NCBI GenBank assembly: GCA_016867675.1
Contig: VGIZ01000049.1
Location: forward strand, 1-5,598
Origin: Candidatus Aenigmatarchaeota archaeon
Lineage (GTDB): Archaea > Aenigmatarchaeota > Aenigmatarchaeia > QMZP01
DNA length: 5,598 nt
Direction: 5' to 3'
Made by a program: the position numbers and the translations under genes. The notes under the pieces were generated by a model. It was given only the letters and a program-made list of their open reading frames with translations. It was not told the origin of the DNA and did no database searches. Below are positions 5,269 to 5,598 of the stretch, one piece after another (the first letter of the stretch is position 1; every line of letters begins with the position of its first letter).

Positions 5269-5411
5269 CCAATCATACATGGCATCCGCATCATGCTTTC
5301 AGGCGAGACATCACGAAATCAGCGCAGCCATGCCCGCGGACAAGGCTGGTCACAGGGAACCAAGGCAACAGCTAGCCATGCTGGTGCCTGCTGCTTCTGA
5401 AAGGGAAAACC

Positions 5412-5598
5412 ATGAACGCCGACGTCATATTAACCATTCTACTGACGGCTGTGTTTGTCCTAGTCGTGGCAGTCAGGGTGTCGCTGGCTAGGCGGGTGTT
5501 CTCGAAACGCGAGCGCCTCAAGCAAGAAGTTCGGCAAGAATGCATGGCGCGCAGCAACGGCAAACACGTCAGCGGCATGGAACTGCAGCTCGCCTTCG
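5412..5598 (+). CDS. Membrane-anchored protein, N-terminal part, function unknown (runs off the window)
   Basis: The frame is open from ATG 5412 to the window edge (62 codons seen). Residues 3-22 form one hydrophobic span (ADVILTILLTAVFVLVVAV). A strongly basic and then charged stretch follows (RVSLARRVFSKRERLKQEVRQE), which suggests an N-out/C-in anchor with a cytosolic soluble domain. ATG 5412 is the first possible start after in-frame TAG 5373. A weak purine tract, AAAGGG, lies six bases upstream. The gene is transcribed away from the giant surface-protein gene. The visible part is too short to name a family. Confidence 0.6.
   Translation, partial: MNADVILTILLTAVFVLVVAVRVSLARRVFSKRERLKQEVRQECMARSNGKHVSGMELQLAF

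Larger units (their letters stand above)
5180..5411. other. Divergent intergenic region of 232 bases
   Basis: This gap separates the minus-strand giant gene from the plus-strand gene at 5412. Its left half is AT-rich around 5233-5276 and holds promoter-like elements (a TATA-like box and a perfect dyad, listed separately). Its right half (about 5280-5411) has no convincing gene: a 35-codon frame from ATG 5294 to TGA 5401 and the frame from ATG 5279 lack an SD and any recognisable protein features. It may be a long 5' leader for the right-hand gene. I see no tRNA-like fold or clear C/D-box pair. Confidence 0.5.

Noticed and set aside
5279..5491. 70-codon plus-strand frame starting in the divergent gap
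   Set aside because: It has no SD or protein features and overlaps the start of the 5412 gene in another phase, where a clear membrane anchor is encoded.
5372..5578. 68-codon minus-strand frame at the right edge
   Set aside because: It is antisense to the membrane-anchored gene and is T/R/S-rich without any recognisable feature.
1..5598. CRISPR array, tRNA/rRNA genes, insertion sequences or attachment sites
   Set aside because: No regularly spaced repeats, cloverleaf-like segments, transposase motifs or long terminal repeats were seen on either strand.

Overview
The window looks archaeal, most likely from an uncultivated lineage such as a DPANN-type archaeon; the lineage is an inference. 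Three things point that way. The 266-residue phosphoesterase has the pattern of the archaeal COG1407/TIGR00024 family. AT-rich TATA-like boxes lie about 27-29 nt upstream of start codons that lack a Shine-Dalgarno (SD) sequence, which is the archaeal leaderless layout. The giant secreted protein begins with an archaeal pilin-type (class III) signal segment. No tRNA, rRNA, CRISPR array, insertion sequence or phage gene is visible.

Layout. Positions 1-168 (+) hold the C-terminal end of a winged-helix regulator. It converges on a minus-strand run of very small membrane proteins (254-484, 542-667, 736-918, with a possible 21-codon ORF at 669-734). A hairpin followed by a T-run sits in the convergent gap. 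Upstream on the same strand is the metallophosphoesterase (949-1749), with its own TATA box. Next is one very large minus-strand gene (1799-5179, 1126 aa) that fills 60% of the window. Positions 5180-5411 form a divergent intergenic region with AT-rich promoter-like elements and a perfect dyad. A second plus-strand gene, encoding an N-terminally membrane-anchored protein, starts at 5412 and runs off the right edge.

The main interest is the 1126-aa protein. It reads as nested domain insertions: an archaeal pilin-like protein, interrupted by a CBM4_9-like carbohydrate-binding fold, which is interrupted by a von Willebrand A (VWA) domain, which is interrupted just after its first metal-site motif by a LamG/concanavalin-like domain plus a region of 41 cysteines. 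Each outer fold closes in reverse order after the insertion. The simplest reading is a surface or pilus-tip adhesin in which a small pilin carries a large adhesive head. Several parts of this are inference from sequence pattern alone.

How the genes relate. The minus-strand genes are co-oriented, but the pilin-like gene, the phosphoesterase gene and the first small membrane gene are each preceded by, or close to, their own promoter-like element. They need not form one operon. The small membrane genes from 918 down to 254 are tightly packed with internal SD sites and probably are an operon. No functional link between the adhesin and the phosphoesterase is evident.
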